A stretch of DNA of 64,000 nucleotides, from NCBI RefSeq assembly GCF_023973825.1, contig NW_027122940.1, positions 25,388 to 89,387 on the forward strand, in the 5' to 3' direction. Positions 38,505 through 52,500 of this stretch are shown here, in pieces; within the stretch, counting starts at the first letter, position 1, and every line of letters begins with the position of its first letter. The DNA comes from Plasmodium brasilianum. Taxonomy: Eukaryota > Apicomplexa > Aconoidasida > Haemosporida > Plasmodiidae. The position numbers and the translations under genes were made by a program. The notes under the pieces are model-generated. The model saw nothing but the letters and a program-made list of their open reading frames with translations, was not told the DNA's origin and made no database searches.

Positions 38505-41500
38505 AATTAATAATAAGTAATATGCTTCTTTCCTAAATGAAATAATCAATATGAACTAATATATATGATATTTATAGTTGTATACTTAGTAAGGATACCT
38601 TTAATTTCTTAATTTTTATATGTGAAATTACGTATATGGCGCCTTTTTTAAACACATCTTTATTTTTTTGGTGTATTTGAATTCATTAATATTATTCATT
38701 ATATATTTTAAGGTTCTGTTTCAACCTAACTGCAAATTTTGGACTAATATACATATTTGTATATTTTTAATATATTCCTTTAAAATATATATTATTGTGA
38801 GTTATAATAAATATATATTAGAATAGTTTATGTATTGTTACAGATATCCTGTATTAATTTATATTCTTACTATAAATAATACGACCTTATATATTGTTAT
38901 CTTATTGTATTGTAAAATATTTATTTAATGAAATATTTAGAAAAATGTTTAATTAACGTTAAATTAGAAAACAATGTGTCTTTTATGTGTTTAATATAAC
39001 GAAAAAAATTATTTTTTTTGTTGTTTTACATATGTATTATATCAAAAAAACTTAGGATTTATTATATAGTAAAGTATTATGAGAAATAATTTATAAAACA
39101 TTTTCATTATAAAATATTTTTAACAAATAATAAGATATTTATTCATGATATAAAAGGTACAATATATAATATAATAATATCTTTATAAAATATGAATTAT
39201 TTATAACAGTTAAATAACTTTGTAATTATGGGTCTCTACAATTAAATGAGTTGAAATCATTTATTATTTTATTATTGTATTTAATTGTAGTGTAAAATTA
39301 ATATTGGAATATCAATTAAATATATATTATGTTGAAATATTATATATAAATAAACTATATATATTTTATATATTTTACATTATTAAAAATTTAAATTAAT
39401 GAATTAAATGTAACCAAATATTAATAATTAATATATATAAATTCTTTTTTTTGGTTTTTTTTTTCAACACTAGTAAAATTTTAAATATATTTATATTTAT
39501 GTAAAAATATAAATTTTCCTTAGTGGTAATAAAAAAATATATAATTTTTCCAAATTATTTTAATAATGTACAGGTAGTCTTTTATATATATTTCCTTATT
39601 TTTTTACGTTAAATAATAGATTATGTAAATGGTTAATAAAAATTTAATGATGTTTAAAAATATATGTAGATTATATTGAAAATTAATTATTAATTTATAT
39701 TAATATCGCTTATTTTTTAAATAATTTAAAATAAAAATAATATTAATTTTAGTTTTTTATAAATAATTTATAAGTATATAACTTTATTTTTTGTGTAATA
39801 TAGGTTTTAATTCTGTCTAATAAAAATTTTATATATTTTTTTTGTAGAACTTTTTATTAATTATGTGTAATAATTTAATATTAAAAATAATAAAGAAATT
39901 GTAAGAGTTAAAGAACAAAGATATTTAGTAAAATGTCTGTGGTAAATATAAAAATATGTTAATTAGAACTTGGACAATAATACTGAATGAAAAAAAATAT
40001 GAATTAATTTAAATTCTTATAGATTTTGAAATCTTCATTAACTAAAAATAAAATATATTAGTAAAAATAATGTTGTACCTACAGGTGAATGAAATAATAA
40101 TATAACATTAATAGGAGTATATATATATAAAAGAATAATTTACTTATATATTTTAAAAAAGTAGAATAATAAATATTTTGTGAGGAAATTATTCTATTTC
40201 TATATTATAACTTAATTTACGAAAAACATTAATAACCTAAAAAAGTATAGATTAAAATTTAAATTCCACAAATTTTAAGAAAACCTTAGTATTTCTAACA
40301 TAGAAAAAAGCAAATTATAAATGTGTTTTTATCAGTATTATATTAGATAGTGAGATTATATATAATAATTAATTTTATAATATAAATATATATCATATTA
40401 TATTTTATAAATTAGTTGGTTTCTTCGTATTTAGTAATATTATTTGTGCTAATAAATATTAAGCGATCAAATGATAGTAAAAATTTAAAGTATATAAATA
40501 GGAGTCTTTGTAAATGACACGATAAATGTATATATCGTGTAAATATATGAATATATTATAATGTTAACACTTTTAATATTTTCATTTTTTTTTAATTCTT
40601 CAATTATTATATTGGGTAAATTATATTTGTTAAAGGAAAGGATAATATTATATTTCAGATTATTACAATAATTTTTTATGCATAAAATATTTTTAAAATT
40701 ATCATTACTAAGGTTACAGTACCTAAAGAAAATAAATATTTTGATATAACATATTTTTGTTTCAAAATGTATTATTAATAGAATATTAGTTTTTATATAT
40801 TAATATAGATTTTATACAATTTAACTTTAAAATATATTTAGTTAATATGTACTTGTAATGGAAAAAACGAAAAATAATATACCCTGTAAAAATAACAGCC
40901 GATAGTTACTAAATCAAACATTTTAATAAATTATATTGTTGTTTCATCATATTCGATATGTACATATTATGCAATATATATATTATTATTATTTGTAAAT
41001 TTAATTAATTTGTAATATATATAAATTAATGCTATTGCTTGTAATATTTTTGTAACAATTTATCCATTCATCCGTCTTTTTCTTTCTTTTTCTTTTTTTA
41101 ATATATTAATATTTCTTCTAACACCTTATAATTAAAAAAAAATTAAATAATTAAATTGTTGCATATAAAAATTTTTTATTTAGAATTAAAAACATGAATT
41201 AAATTTAAAAAGTCTAATTTTTAAAAATTATGTTAAAAAAACACAAAATCAGCCCATATTTACTTTTAGAATACATTATAACTTCATAAACAGGATAGAA
41301 CTGAATAAACACGACTTTTTAAAAAAATTATACACAATAAAATATTTTATGTAATTTTGAACTAATTAATGAAAGTGTTATAATTTACATAGCATATGAT
41401 GCTTTTTTGTTTTTATTATTATTACTATTATAATATCAATTTTTATTAAAATAAAATGGATTTTCAAAAAATACGTATTTATAAAATTAGGATTATTAAT

Positions 41501-41562
41501 AGAATAGAATTTTTAAAATTGATAATTATTATCCTTATATGTACAGGAATATAAGATATATA
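38505..41562. other. fam-gene 3' flank and spacer
   Basis: Three kilobases of AT-rich DNA with no credible coding frame. The first kilobase has diverged versions of the shared fam 3' landmarks. Confidence 0.45.
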
Positions 41563-41590
41563 TATTCTCTACATTACCTATAGTAGATAA
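41563..41590 (+). promoter_or_regulatory. Conserved upstream motif of fam gene 5
   Basis: TATTCTCTACATTACCTATA and TAGATAA, 395 bp before the ATG at 41985, matching the shared fam upstream motif. Confidence 0.35.
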
Positions 41591-41984
41591 ACATAATATT
41601 TACATAAAATATGAAATAACATGGTTATTTTTCTGTTTATTCTTAAAATTATTAATAAAATAATTATTTAATTAATGCTGCATATTAAATGAATAAATTA
41701 TATATTATAAATATTTATGAAAAAATACTAATTGATTTAATTTAATGAAAATATATTTTATTTTAGTAGAATTAAAACAGAAATTACATAGTATACTTTA
41801 AAAGTTAATTTACCTTGTATATGTGTTAAAAGATATTATAAATATGCTTATTAATTATGTATTTACGATGCTATAATAAAAATAAATTTTCAAATAAATA
41901 TAAGTTTTCTTATCGTTTAAAGTACACTATATTATTATTAACTATTTCTTTACGTAATATACTGGAATATTTAACAACCATATA

Positions 41985-42867
41985 ATGGAACGAAAAATTA
42001 AGAAAATTGTATTTATTAAAATTTCTTGGTTTATCTTTTTAATTTGGATATGTCATTTTAACAACTTGGTATGATAACACTATTTAAGCATTTTTGTGTT
42101 ATTTTTATTTTTTATGTTATATTCTTATTTATAGTATTTCTTAATATTAGATTATTTATTCTTTTATATAATAAATATCTACCTTGTTCATTTAGAGAAC
42201 TTTTAGTAAACTTTTGGATGAGAATTATTACCATAGTAGTAGATTAGATACGAGAACTTATAGATTACTAGGAAAATATAATAATCTTAAAGATTCAAAA
42301 ATTGTGTATTTAAAAAATGATGTATCAAATAATTTAGAATGCGAAAACAAAAATATATGTAATAATGAAAAATGGACAACAAATAAAGATTATAATAGAA
42401 ATTTATTGAACATGGCTCATTATTATACTCAAGTTACAGATTATAATAATGGAATGTTCGATGGGAAGCATTTCCATTTTGAAAAAAAGTGGATTAAAAA
42501 AAAAGATTATGATCATTTTCTTGAACGAAAGAGACGAATTTGCAATATAGCCTTAGGAAAAATAAAATTTAGAAGTTACGGATTTGCGGGTTTTTTATTT
42601 TTTATTTTTTTCTTCTTGGGAGTAGGATTATCCGTATTACCGAAATTAGAGTTCTTGAATGGTGTTCTTGATTGGATTAAAAAAATATCATTCTTGGAGT
42701 ATTTTTGTACAAAATTAGATAGCCTTGGTAATGAAAATAAATTTTATATTTATATAGGATTATTTAGCATACTTATGGCTATATTATCTGTTATAATTAT
42801 AGTAGCGTTTTATAAGATATTAAGAAATAATGAAAAATATAAAAAAATTAAGTTAATATCAGAGTAA
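41985..42867 (+). CDS. fam-m: fam-m protein
   Basis: Two-exon fam-m gene, about 251 residues. Exon 1 (41985-42068, 28 codons) opens MERKIKKIVFIKISWFIFLI, a signal very like that of the fam-l gene at 18.2 kb. Intron 42069-42195 is GTATGA...TTTAG, phase 0. Exon 2 (42196-42867) has DTRTYRLLGKYNN (R-L-L-G-K, non-canonical export motif) and the fam-m signature YNNGMFDGKHFHFEKKW with IKKKDYDHFLER. Helix 1 is GFLFFIFFFLGVGLSVL, followed by a loop of about 40 residues (KISFLEYFCTKLDSLGNENK) and helix 2 (IYIGLFSILMAILSVIIIVA). The tail ends RNNEKYKKIKLISE. It is the downstream partner of the fam-l gene at 37.5 kb. Confidence 0.93.
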
Positions 42868-44369
42868 ATGAATAATAAGAAATATATATATTTATGAGAA
42901 GACGTCTTTAATAGGAACATATAATTTTAATGTTGTTAGTAATATACTTAACAAAAATACATATAATTTCTAAAGTATTATAAAAGAATAAGTCTATAAA
43001 TTATCTGTGTTATGCGCAATAATAAAAATATATATTCTTAGTTTTTTTGTAAATTTAAATAATTTAATGTTTTATAATTATATTTTAAATTATTATTTAG
43101 CTTAACAAAAAATTGCGACATAATATATTTGCTTATTTAAATATATTTCTAAGAATAACATATGCTTGTACACTAAAACGTATATCTAATAGAAAAATTC
43201 ATGTAATTTTAGAGAACCGATTATTTATATTTACACTAAAACGTTAAGCTTTCTACTTTATAGATTGTTATAGTCTAAAATTATTACTTCTTTAGAATAA
43301 TAAAAAAATGTATTATGAGATTTGAATTAAAAATGGATTTGTCTTTTTTTATATTTAATGAAAAAAAATGAATTTATTTCGTTAAATGTATGTATATATA
43401 TATATGTAATTCTTTACATAGAAAAGAAATTATAATTTATTCTGTATTATATTTTTTTACGTGAAATATGTAATAAAATGTGCTAAACGTAAAAATAGTT
43501 TTAACAAATTTTATTGTTTTTCTCATAGAAAAAATGTAAAACAACAAATATATAATAAAATAATATCCTTTTTAATTATATCTCGTAGTTTATAGATTTT
43601 GCTTAGTGTTTTATTACTCTTATTATTTTACTTTATTTTTTTAGCTTATATATATTATTAAATAAATAGTTCTTTTTTAAAAGTAAGAAAATATACATAA
43701 TGATTGTAAAAACTTGAAATATTTTATCATATATATACAAAAAAAAAGTTAAAAGAAGTACAAGTTGAATTTAAAATATGCTTTTTTAATCTGCTAAATT
43801 TTTTTTTTTACTTTAATATAATATTTTTTATATTATAAATAAAAAAATATTATAATTTTAAAATTATTTAATTATAAAAAATAAACTAAAAACATGTTGA
43901 ATTTGCCAATGAACTGAGAGTGAAATTTTAGTTTTATTTCGTTAAGTACATTCTAAGTTGGTGCTACATGAATTAATTTGTAAAGAAACATTACTTTGTT
44001 ATTTTTACTATTATTTTTGTTATGGTACTTATACACTAAACAATGTATATTATATATACATATATATAATACGTTAAAAAATTAAAAAAATATAACTATA
44101 CTGGGCTTTTATATTTATTAGTGTTATGAACAATTTTATGAGCACTTCACTGTATTCAAAATTTATGATTAATATAAAAAAATTGTTATAAAAAAAAAAA
44201 TTGACTATATCCTTATCATAAAAACATCTGAAATCTTCCTTTTTAAATGAGTCTTTCGTTCTATAGGTAATTTGAAATAATGTATGTATTATTTGTTTTT
44301 TGTTTTATTACTTTGATTGTGATATTATACATAATTCAAAATATCATGTACATAAATTAAAAACCAAAC
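42868..44369. other. fam-gene 3' flank and spacer
   Basis: Non-coding. It shares landmarks with the 3' flanks of the other fam genes (ACAAAAATACATATAATTTC near 42951; TTTAATGAAAAAAAATGAA near 43354). It ends where the tandem duplication around the two pir copies begins. Confidence 0.5.
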
Positions 44370-44490
44370 TTCACATTTATATTATAATACTAACTGTAAA
44401 TGATAAAATGCAATAATTAAAGTGAAAATGTTTTATGAAATTTCTAACTGACAATTTACAGCTATATCTGAAAATTTAATATGATGAAAA

Positions 44491-44700
44491 ATGAGTGTTC
44501 CCATTTCTAAACTGTCATTTGTATTGAAATATAAAAATAACGAGTTACGTGGAAAATATAACAATGGAATTCTACTTGAAATCTCAAGAAATGTACAATT
44601 TATTTTCCATGTTTCTGAGCCTTTGCATATTATTATGTTAAAAACTATTAAATATATTGGAATGCTTGTCGTGTTTTACTCTCACTTAAAGTATAAATAA
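44491..44700 (+). other. Open 69-codon frame, conserved in both duplicate units
   Basis: A plus-strand frame reading SKLSFVLKYKNNELRGKYN and more, with better codon variety than chance frames here. Its counterpart in unit B (from ATG 47361) is recognisable base by base but contains several stops. Either it was a small gene or exon that died in unit B, or it is a conserved non-coding 3' element of the pir gene. No splice context or known domain was found. Confidence 0.25.
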
Positions 44701-45611
44701 GTATTAAATATAGAACTATAAATTCTATTTATTATTAGTATAATTCACTTTAGAGAAAATTTTGTACTTTTAAAGTAATTTTATATATGTTCATTATTTA
44801 AAATATATCCATTTATTTAACTTTCATAAAGTTATACATTTTAAAATGCATTAATAAGAGGGGAAAAAAATAAGAATAATCCTTAAGTAGAACATAATTA
44901 TGAAATTTTAACTAACGATTAGTGCCCTTCCCATTTAAATTTAAGGAAAAGTAGAATTCATATCCCTTCATGTATAAATATCGTTAATATAATACCAAAT
45001 ATAATAGCTATGAATTTACAAAAACAACATTAAAACTTTTTTATGACGGAATACATTTTTAATTCCATTTAATTTCAAAAGAACTAATAGTTGTAACAAT
45101 TAAAAATATAGTTCTATAGATAAAATATATATTATTTTTACTATTTAATTAATATAATTATTTTTACATTTTATTTATTTATGTATATAGAAATATTACT
45201 GATACTGTTTTTAATGTTTCGGTTTTTTTTCTTTTTCTTTTTCCTTTTTCAATACTTAGATAATAACTGTTACTGAAAATTATTCTATAAAAATATCAAC
45301 ACTTGCTTTATTATCTTGTGTTATATATTTAATTTTTAAAATTATTAATATTTCATTGTAATTATAATATGATATATAACTGGATTTCTGTGTTACTAAT
45401 TTTTAAAATAGTTCTGTTTTTATGGTATTCTTTTCTATGTATAATGTTTATATTATTATAATTGTAAGTATTACAAGTTTTTATTAATTTTTCTACTTCT
45501 AATATGTCATATTAATTAATAAATTCCAAATAGTGCGAGTAGTATACAGATAAAAAAATGTTCTATTTTTTTGTGAAAATAATATAAACTGTAATGTTTA
45601 CATAAAGTAAT

Positions 45612-46760
45612 TCATTGAGGATGATAACCTATATTATGAATACTTCCGTCGTAATTTCTATTTACCTCTTCATGGATAATTTTTAAAGATTCTCTTCTTT
45701 CTTTTTGAACTTTGTTAATTTCAATAATTTTTTTCTTTTTTAAATGACTACGTAGCCACAATTTCGTTGGAGTAGACTATATATAGAGTCAATTGTGTGT
45801 ATTATTAGAAATATAATAGTTTTGCGCTAGTAATTTTCTGTGAAAATATATTATATGAATTGTAATAGAACATTCACTTAATTAGGTATAATTTTTATTA
45901 ACCTTATATAAAAAAAATAAAATATATGTTGTTGATAATTAGAAAGAACGTGTTAAACTGGCAGTTAATGCATAATTTACTTTTGTGTGTGGTATAATTT
46001 GTAGTAAAGCAGGAGAACGAATTACAGTACGCACTTTTTCTTTATATACTTTCTAAAAATTGTTTAATTATTTATAAATATCGTCGCTTTATTTTTCTTT
46101 ACGTTTCTTGTTATTATTATAATGTTCATAACATTTTTCAATATGATCACAACTATTTCCATTAAGCAGGACGTTGTAACCCTTAAAGTTGTCAAAATTT
46201 TTATATAAGTTGTATAGTTTTGTAAGTTTTTTTATAGATTCAGAATTAATTTATTTTATTTCTTGTAAGAGTATGTTATCCAATTGAGACGAAATATCTT
46301 TATAAGCCTTAAACAAAATAGGATTATTATTAGTATTGTATTTTTATTCTGCATTTATCGGGTAATTCAAGTACCTACAAAGTTTGGAGCTATCAGGGTT
46401 ATAAATATCCTTTATTTGAATTAAATATCGACCAATATCTTGACAATAAGTAATAAAAGTATTGTCAGAAGTAAGAAAACGATGTTTACTAATATTACAA
46501 TACATTTCCGGCTTTAAACTGCTTTCCCTAATATTTGCTATAGCAGTATCGAATTAATCTTTATACTTAGGAAATAATTCCACGCAATTATCCTAAAAAA
46601 AAATTATAATAATATTAAAATATAAATTATCAAAATCATACTATTATAAATTAGATTTTTATATATTTCTAGAACTACGAATTCTTGAATACAGTAATAT
46701 ACATAATTATATTAATATAAAAACAAATTTTACGTTTTCCCCTATATCTGCGGATACCAT
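45612..46760 (-). pseudogene. pir: PIR pseudogene with seven in-frame stops
   Basis: Three exons match the intact neighbour one for one: exon 1 46760-46734 (M-V-S-A-D-I-G-E-N, donor GTAAAA), exon 2 46592-45903 and exon 3 45776-45612. Exon 2 is 690 bases and exon 3 165 bases, both multiples of three, and the frame is unbroken from start to final TGA. Exon 2, however, carries seven stop codons, the first after K-Y-K-D near its start. Recognisable pir pieces remain (YCQDIGRYLIQIKDIYNP, CRYLNYPINAE, CDHIEKCYEHY) and so does the tail STPTKLWLRSHLKKKKI. The gene cannot make full-length product. Damage is by substitution, with no indel visible. Confidence 0.88.
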
Positions 46761-47237
46761 TATATTTAAGTGAATTAATTAGAAAACTTAAAAATGGTAT
46801 GATATTAATATATATATAAGTAAAAAATATATATATAATATGTGCATTTGTGATTTATTCCTTTTTTTCATACATAAAATTATAAAACAAAAATCGATAA
46901 AAAAATCAACATTTTAATATTTCGTTATATTAATATAAAGTACAGTTTACACAGTATAAAATAAACGTTTTAAATTTAAATATAATATTTTGAAAGGGAG
47001 AATTATTTTATTGTACTTAAAAAATATTGTAAACTAAAATACCAATTTAAATTTTTTATTCATATAACTTTTATGCAATTGTATTGATTAGTTATACAAA
47101 AAAATATATTAATCTTAGTGTATTTTTCAGTGTTTTATTAATTTTCTATAATTTCAATATTACATAACTTTTTCTTTATTATTTTGAACTCAATATTAAG
47201 TATAGTGCAAAATATATTATATATTGTTAATAACTAG
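46761..47237. other. Spacer between duplicate units
   Basis: Upstream region of the pir pseudogene on the minus strand; AT-rich, no gene seen. Confidence 0.5.
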
Positions 47238-49595
47238 AATTCACATTTATAGTAAAATCCAAAGACATATGTAACTATGTACAATAAAAAAAATGAGTGC
47301 GTACATGAAGTTTACAATTAACAAATTACCATGATGCCTAAAAATTTCATGTAATGATAAATGAAATCCTCCTTTTCTAAATTATTATTCTTATTTGAAT
47401 GTATAGATAATAAATTGTGTAGATAATTAAGAAATGGATTCTATCTGGAAACTCAATAAAATAAGAATTACATTTCTATTTCTCGGATTCTATAAACATA
47501 AACATGTTACTTGCTATTATATTTATGGGAATATTTGTTGTATTTTTCTTTTTATATGGCGAAAATAAAAACGAAAAATAGGCATTTAAATACTATTTGT
47601 TATTATTAAAATTTACTTTATCAAAAAATTTATAATGTAGTTACACTATTTTTATTATTTATCATATACCAATTTTTTTAATCATATGTATGTTATGTAT
47701 AGAATAAGGTATTAATGCAGTAAAAAAAAAAAATAGAATAATGCTAGAGCAGAACATATTTATGAATTATAAAATAATGGTTAGGATTTTTCCCATTTGA
47801 ATTCAATTAAAATTATAATTCATCTAACTTAGTGCCAATCATAAATACCCCGTCAACAATATCACATATAATATATACCAATAAAAGAAAAAAAACGTTA
47901 AAACTGTTACATAATGTGTAACATTTTTAATTGTATTAAATTGAAAGTGGACAAATAATAAAAATTTTGAATAGAGTTATAAAGAAAAAGTAGGTATATA
48001 CTTTATATTTTGATTAATGTTTTTATTCCAAGGTTTTACATTTTTTATTTATATAATATTATTATTGGTGTTGTTTCTAATGTTGTTTTTTCTTCTATTA
48101 TACTAATAAAATAAACGCTACTCATATTGTTATATAAGGATATCGACTTTTGCTTTATGATCTTGTGTTATATGCTTAAGTTTTAAAATTATTTATATTT
48201 CATTCTAAGGGGAATCTCGTTTAAAGGGAATTTTCTACTACTAATTTTAAAAATAGCATCGTATTTAATCTTTTTTTTTGAATAATTTTTATAGATATAT
48301 ATTCATTTCTTTATTTGTTGTTTACATTGCTTTTTAATGAATTTGTACATGAGTGTAATATATTATCACTAAGTATTTTATTTTCTATTGAAAATAATAT
48401 AAACGATTAATTTTACATCAAGTGTCTCCTTGAGGTTGATAGGATATATTATGAGAACTTCGTTCATAATTTCTATTTACTACTTCATGAAGGTTTTGTA
48501 AGGATTCGCTCGATTCTTGAAATTTGTTAAGTTCAATAATTTTTTTTTTTCGTAAACGATAATATATCCAAGATTTCAGTGGAGTAAACTACATCAAAAT
48601 ATATGTATATTTATTTAAAAATATAATTTTTATATGCTTATAATTTTTGTGAAAATAAATTATTCTATATGTGATAAATTATTATTAATTTTAAGTATAA
48701 TTCTTATTAACCTTATATAAAAAAAATATAGTAAAAGACATTAGTAATACTATAGATGTTGTTAAAATGGGAACAAATGCGTCATCTTCTTTTGTAGGTG
48801 TTAATATTTTTGTTGAAGTTTGTTCTATTTGTGGTAATGTTTTTGGTAAACCAATGCATGGAGATAATTTATTCATTTTATCATCATATGCTTTCTTAAA
48901 ATTGTTTAGCTCTTCACAAAATAGACCTTCATTATTTCTTTGACATTCTTTGTAATTATCGTTATAAAAGTTATAACATTTTTTAATATTAATGCAAATT
49001 GTACCATCAGAATCACTTTCCTTGCCATTATATTCATTAAAACTCTTATAATAACTGTATAATTCTTTAAGTTTTTCTAAAATATTAGGTTGAATTCTTT
49101 CGAATTTTTGGACACATATATTATCTAACAGGGATGAAAATTCATTATATCCCTGAAACCATTTAGGATTCTTATTATACATTTCATCTGAATTTATCCT
49201 ATAATTTAAGTATTTACAACGTTTGAGGCTATCAAGTTTATAGTGTTCCTTTATTTCAATTAAATATCTACCAACATCTTGGCATGGTATAGTAAAATTA
49301 GGATAATTTCCGAACATTAGAGCACATTTCATTCCAGGATTTTCTCCACCACTATCATTTTGAATATCTTCGATAACTGTTTCAAATTCACTTTTATATT
49401 TAACATATAATGTCACAGTATTCTCCTAATAATAAAAAATATAAAATAATAATATAAAAATGCACAAAACAAATTTTTCCTTGTATAGATTTATATATCA
49501 TTTCTAGAACAACAAAACCTTGGATAAAATAATATATATAATAATTAAAAAACAAAAATAAATTTTACGTTTTCTTCTGTAGTGTGAGTTGCCAT
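47238..49595. repeat. Tandem duplication, unit B (intact pir)
   Basis: Partner of 44370-46760 with the same order of non-coding and coding blocks. The unit holds the intact pir gene, whereas its plus-strand counterpart of the 44491 frame (from 47361) is broken by stops. Confidence 0.7.
48418..49595 (-). CDS. pir: PIR superfamily protein, intact
   Basis: Three-exon pir gene of about 303 residues. Exon 1 (49595-49569) is M-A-T-H-T-T-E-E-N before GTAAAA; intron 1 is 143 bp. Exon 2 (49425-48712) follows a TATTAG acceptor. Intron 2 (48711-48589, donor GTTAAT) leads to exon 3 (48588-48418). All junctions are phase 0. Exon 2 shows the spaced cysteines and motifs of the family: CQDVGRYLIEIKEHYKL, RCKYLNYRIN, LDNICVQKF, CINIKKCYNFYNDNYKECQ. 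A short Thr-rich stalk and a membrane segment at about residues 226-246 (PILTTSIVLLMSFTIFFLY) follow. Exon 3 is the cytoplasmic tail FTPLKSWIYYRLRKKKIIEL and ends QPQGDT. There is no classical N-terminal signal, as is usual in pir proteins. Expected role from family knowledge: variant surface antigen of infected red cells. Confidence 0.93.
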
Positions 49596-52500
49596 CGTAT
49601 ATAGGTATACGTGAATTAAGGAACAAAAATTAAATTAGTATCATTTTAATATTTATATAAATGAAAAAATATATATAATATGTTAATATGTAGTATTTTC
49701 CTTTTTTTCATATGTATATTTTAAGAACAAGAATTACTTAGGAAAAATTTCCTCTTTACTTTTTGTTAACATTACAATAAGTAGAATAGTTAGTAAAATA
49801 TAAGATAAACGATTTTAATTGATAAAATAATAATTGTAAAAACAGGGTTATTTTATTGTAAATAAAAAAAAATATAGAGAAAAATTCGCTTTTCTATTTT
49901 TTTATTCATATGATACTTATATAATTGTACTGATATATTTTACAAAAAAATGAATTAATTTTAGTATATTCTCAAATAAATTTCCTATTATAATTGAATA
50001 TTTTTTCAGAAATCCATTTTTGCCTTTTAAAATATTATAAATAGATAAATATTAACTATTTATAAGATATAGTATTTTCTCATTTATTTTATTATTATTT
50101 TTTTTATTGTTAAGTTAATACCTTTTATATTATTTAAATTAATATTTATTATAAGTATCAATAACATATATATTAGTCAATAAACTGAACTTCATGAATA
50201 TTAGTAAAATTTAAATTTAACTAAATAAAAGAAGACATTTAGCTAAAAAGAAGTATAGTATATGAAAATAGGCATTTATTTGTTAAATGAAAAATATACA
50301 TCCTAAAAAAAATTATTTTAATTACAAATATAATATTCTATGAATGCAATATATCGTATAATTTTAAAATAATCTGCTAATTCTCTTCATTGTATTATAT
50401 ACAGAAGTTAAAGTTTTACTTTCTTCTTTAGAACCATCATAATGGGATAATATATATATTTATATTCGATATATAAATGTATGCAGAAGTAGTAAATATG
50501 TTTATACTATAGAATAATAATTATTATATATTAAAAATAAAAAGCAAAATAATATAATATTTATCTTAATTGCTTTAGTAAAATTTATTATTGAAATCAT
50601 TGTACATGTAGCATAACAAAAATATAAATTAATATGTCAATCAATATTTATCATAATAATCTACAGAGCATACAACTTATTAGCAATGTTGTTTATGGTA
50701 TGTGTTTATATTTCAATATATAATAAAACATTTGCGAAAATTAATATCATAATATTTTTCAATTATGTATATGTCACTTATATTTTATTTATGATATTAT
50801 ATTTTATATGAGTTCTAACATATTATAACATTTAATTCAATGTATTTAGAAAATAATATTAAATTATTATTATTATTTTTTTTTTATATATATATATTTT
50901 ATTGTTCTAAATTATCTAACTATTATATACGTTTAGTATGATATATAAATTATAAGATATATCTTAATTGAATTAATATATTTAACATATAATCAAATAT
51001 ATTTAAAAAAAAACTAAAAAATGAAATAAAAGAAAAATATGTTTTTGTTATTATTTCATATATGTAATGATTTGTCATTTTCTTCATAAGCTATGTAGAA
51101 TTTTAAATAGTACAATAAGCTTTATAATTGCTAAAATAAATATTAGTTAACGTTATTTTGTAGTGGATATTCTTTTGCTCTTATATCATTTTTTTATTTA
51201 TAATATTAAAATTTGCTTTTTTAATTTTTACATAATCGTTTAACTTAATAAAGTATAATATATATCAAGGCTCGTTATATATTTCAAAACATTACGGTTT
51301 TGTAATTCGACTTTAATATTAAATCATAACTATGTTCGTAAGTCCATGTATGTTAATATTTTTTTAAAATATTTAATATATTTTTAATGTACTTGCAATA
51401 TGTTTATATGATTATAGTTAAATTAAATAACTTATTAAGTTAACATATCAAATATAAGAAATATAAGAAAACATACGTATTAATATTCTTGTAATTTATA
51501 TACAATATTAATGAAATATATAAGTGATATATATATTACATTATAAAACATAAAAGTATTTTTTGAAAGGAGACTTATATATATTAAAATAATGTACTTT
51601 AAAACTATATATTCATTATTTGTAATATAAAATAAGAATATTTAAGTTCATTTAAATTTATTAAATATTTTTTGAAATAGGGATAATGTTAATATTATTA
51701 ATAAGTAAAAACAATGGTTTTCTTAACAACATATTATTGATATACTATAATATATATGTTTTATGTAATATGAGGATATTATATTACAAATAAGTATTTA
51801 TATTTCAGTTAGGATTGTGTTATTTGAACGTCATGCATATAATTCATTCAGAAACATATTTTTCTTATTTTTTTTATTAATATTATTACTGCATTAATTA
51901 TAATGTTTAAAAAATAAGCAGAATTCTGTTATTATAGCTTTTACTCAATACAAACTAGTAAAAAAAAATTTATAATTTACATATTTTTTATGAAATATGA
52001 TAAAAGTAAAAAATTATTATGTATCAAAATGGATTAAATATTTTAACAAATAGATCTACTATTGGTTTATGTTATAAATAAATAAATATATATATAATTT
52101 ATAAAATAATAAAAAAAAATATAAGAAGAAAAAATATTATTAACTAAATATTAAAAAGAAATATATTATTCTAAAATTACAAAAATCAAAAGAGAAAAAA
52201 ATTGAAAGTTAGAATATATATATTTTTTTTAAAACTCAAAAATGTAGTGTCCAAATTTTTTTATTATTATAATAAAAATAGGTATTTAATTGAAAGGAAA
52301 AAAATAAAAATATATGATATTTTTTAAAATTTCTGTGAAATAATTTTATTCTGTTCCATTCGTACTGCATTTTAAAAAAGTGTTGAAACTTATTTATTTA
52401 GTACTGTTTAACTTATATACTTTTTTATAATTATATTTTATATCTTTGATATTATAAAAATATTTATAAATTATAATGTATAAAAAAAGAAGAAGAAAAC

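Larger units (their letters stand above)
44370..46760. repeat. Tandem duplication, unit A (dead pir)
   Basis: Collinear with 47238-49595. Matching blocks in order: a TTCACATTTATA stretch; the block around the 44491 frame; a TTCCCATTT...AATTCAT segment near 44930; the pir third exon, second exon and first exon on the minus strand. The units diverge considerably, so the duplication is old. Borders are approximate. Confidence 0.7.
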
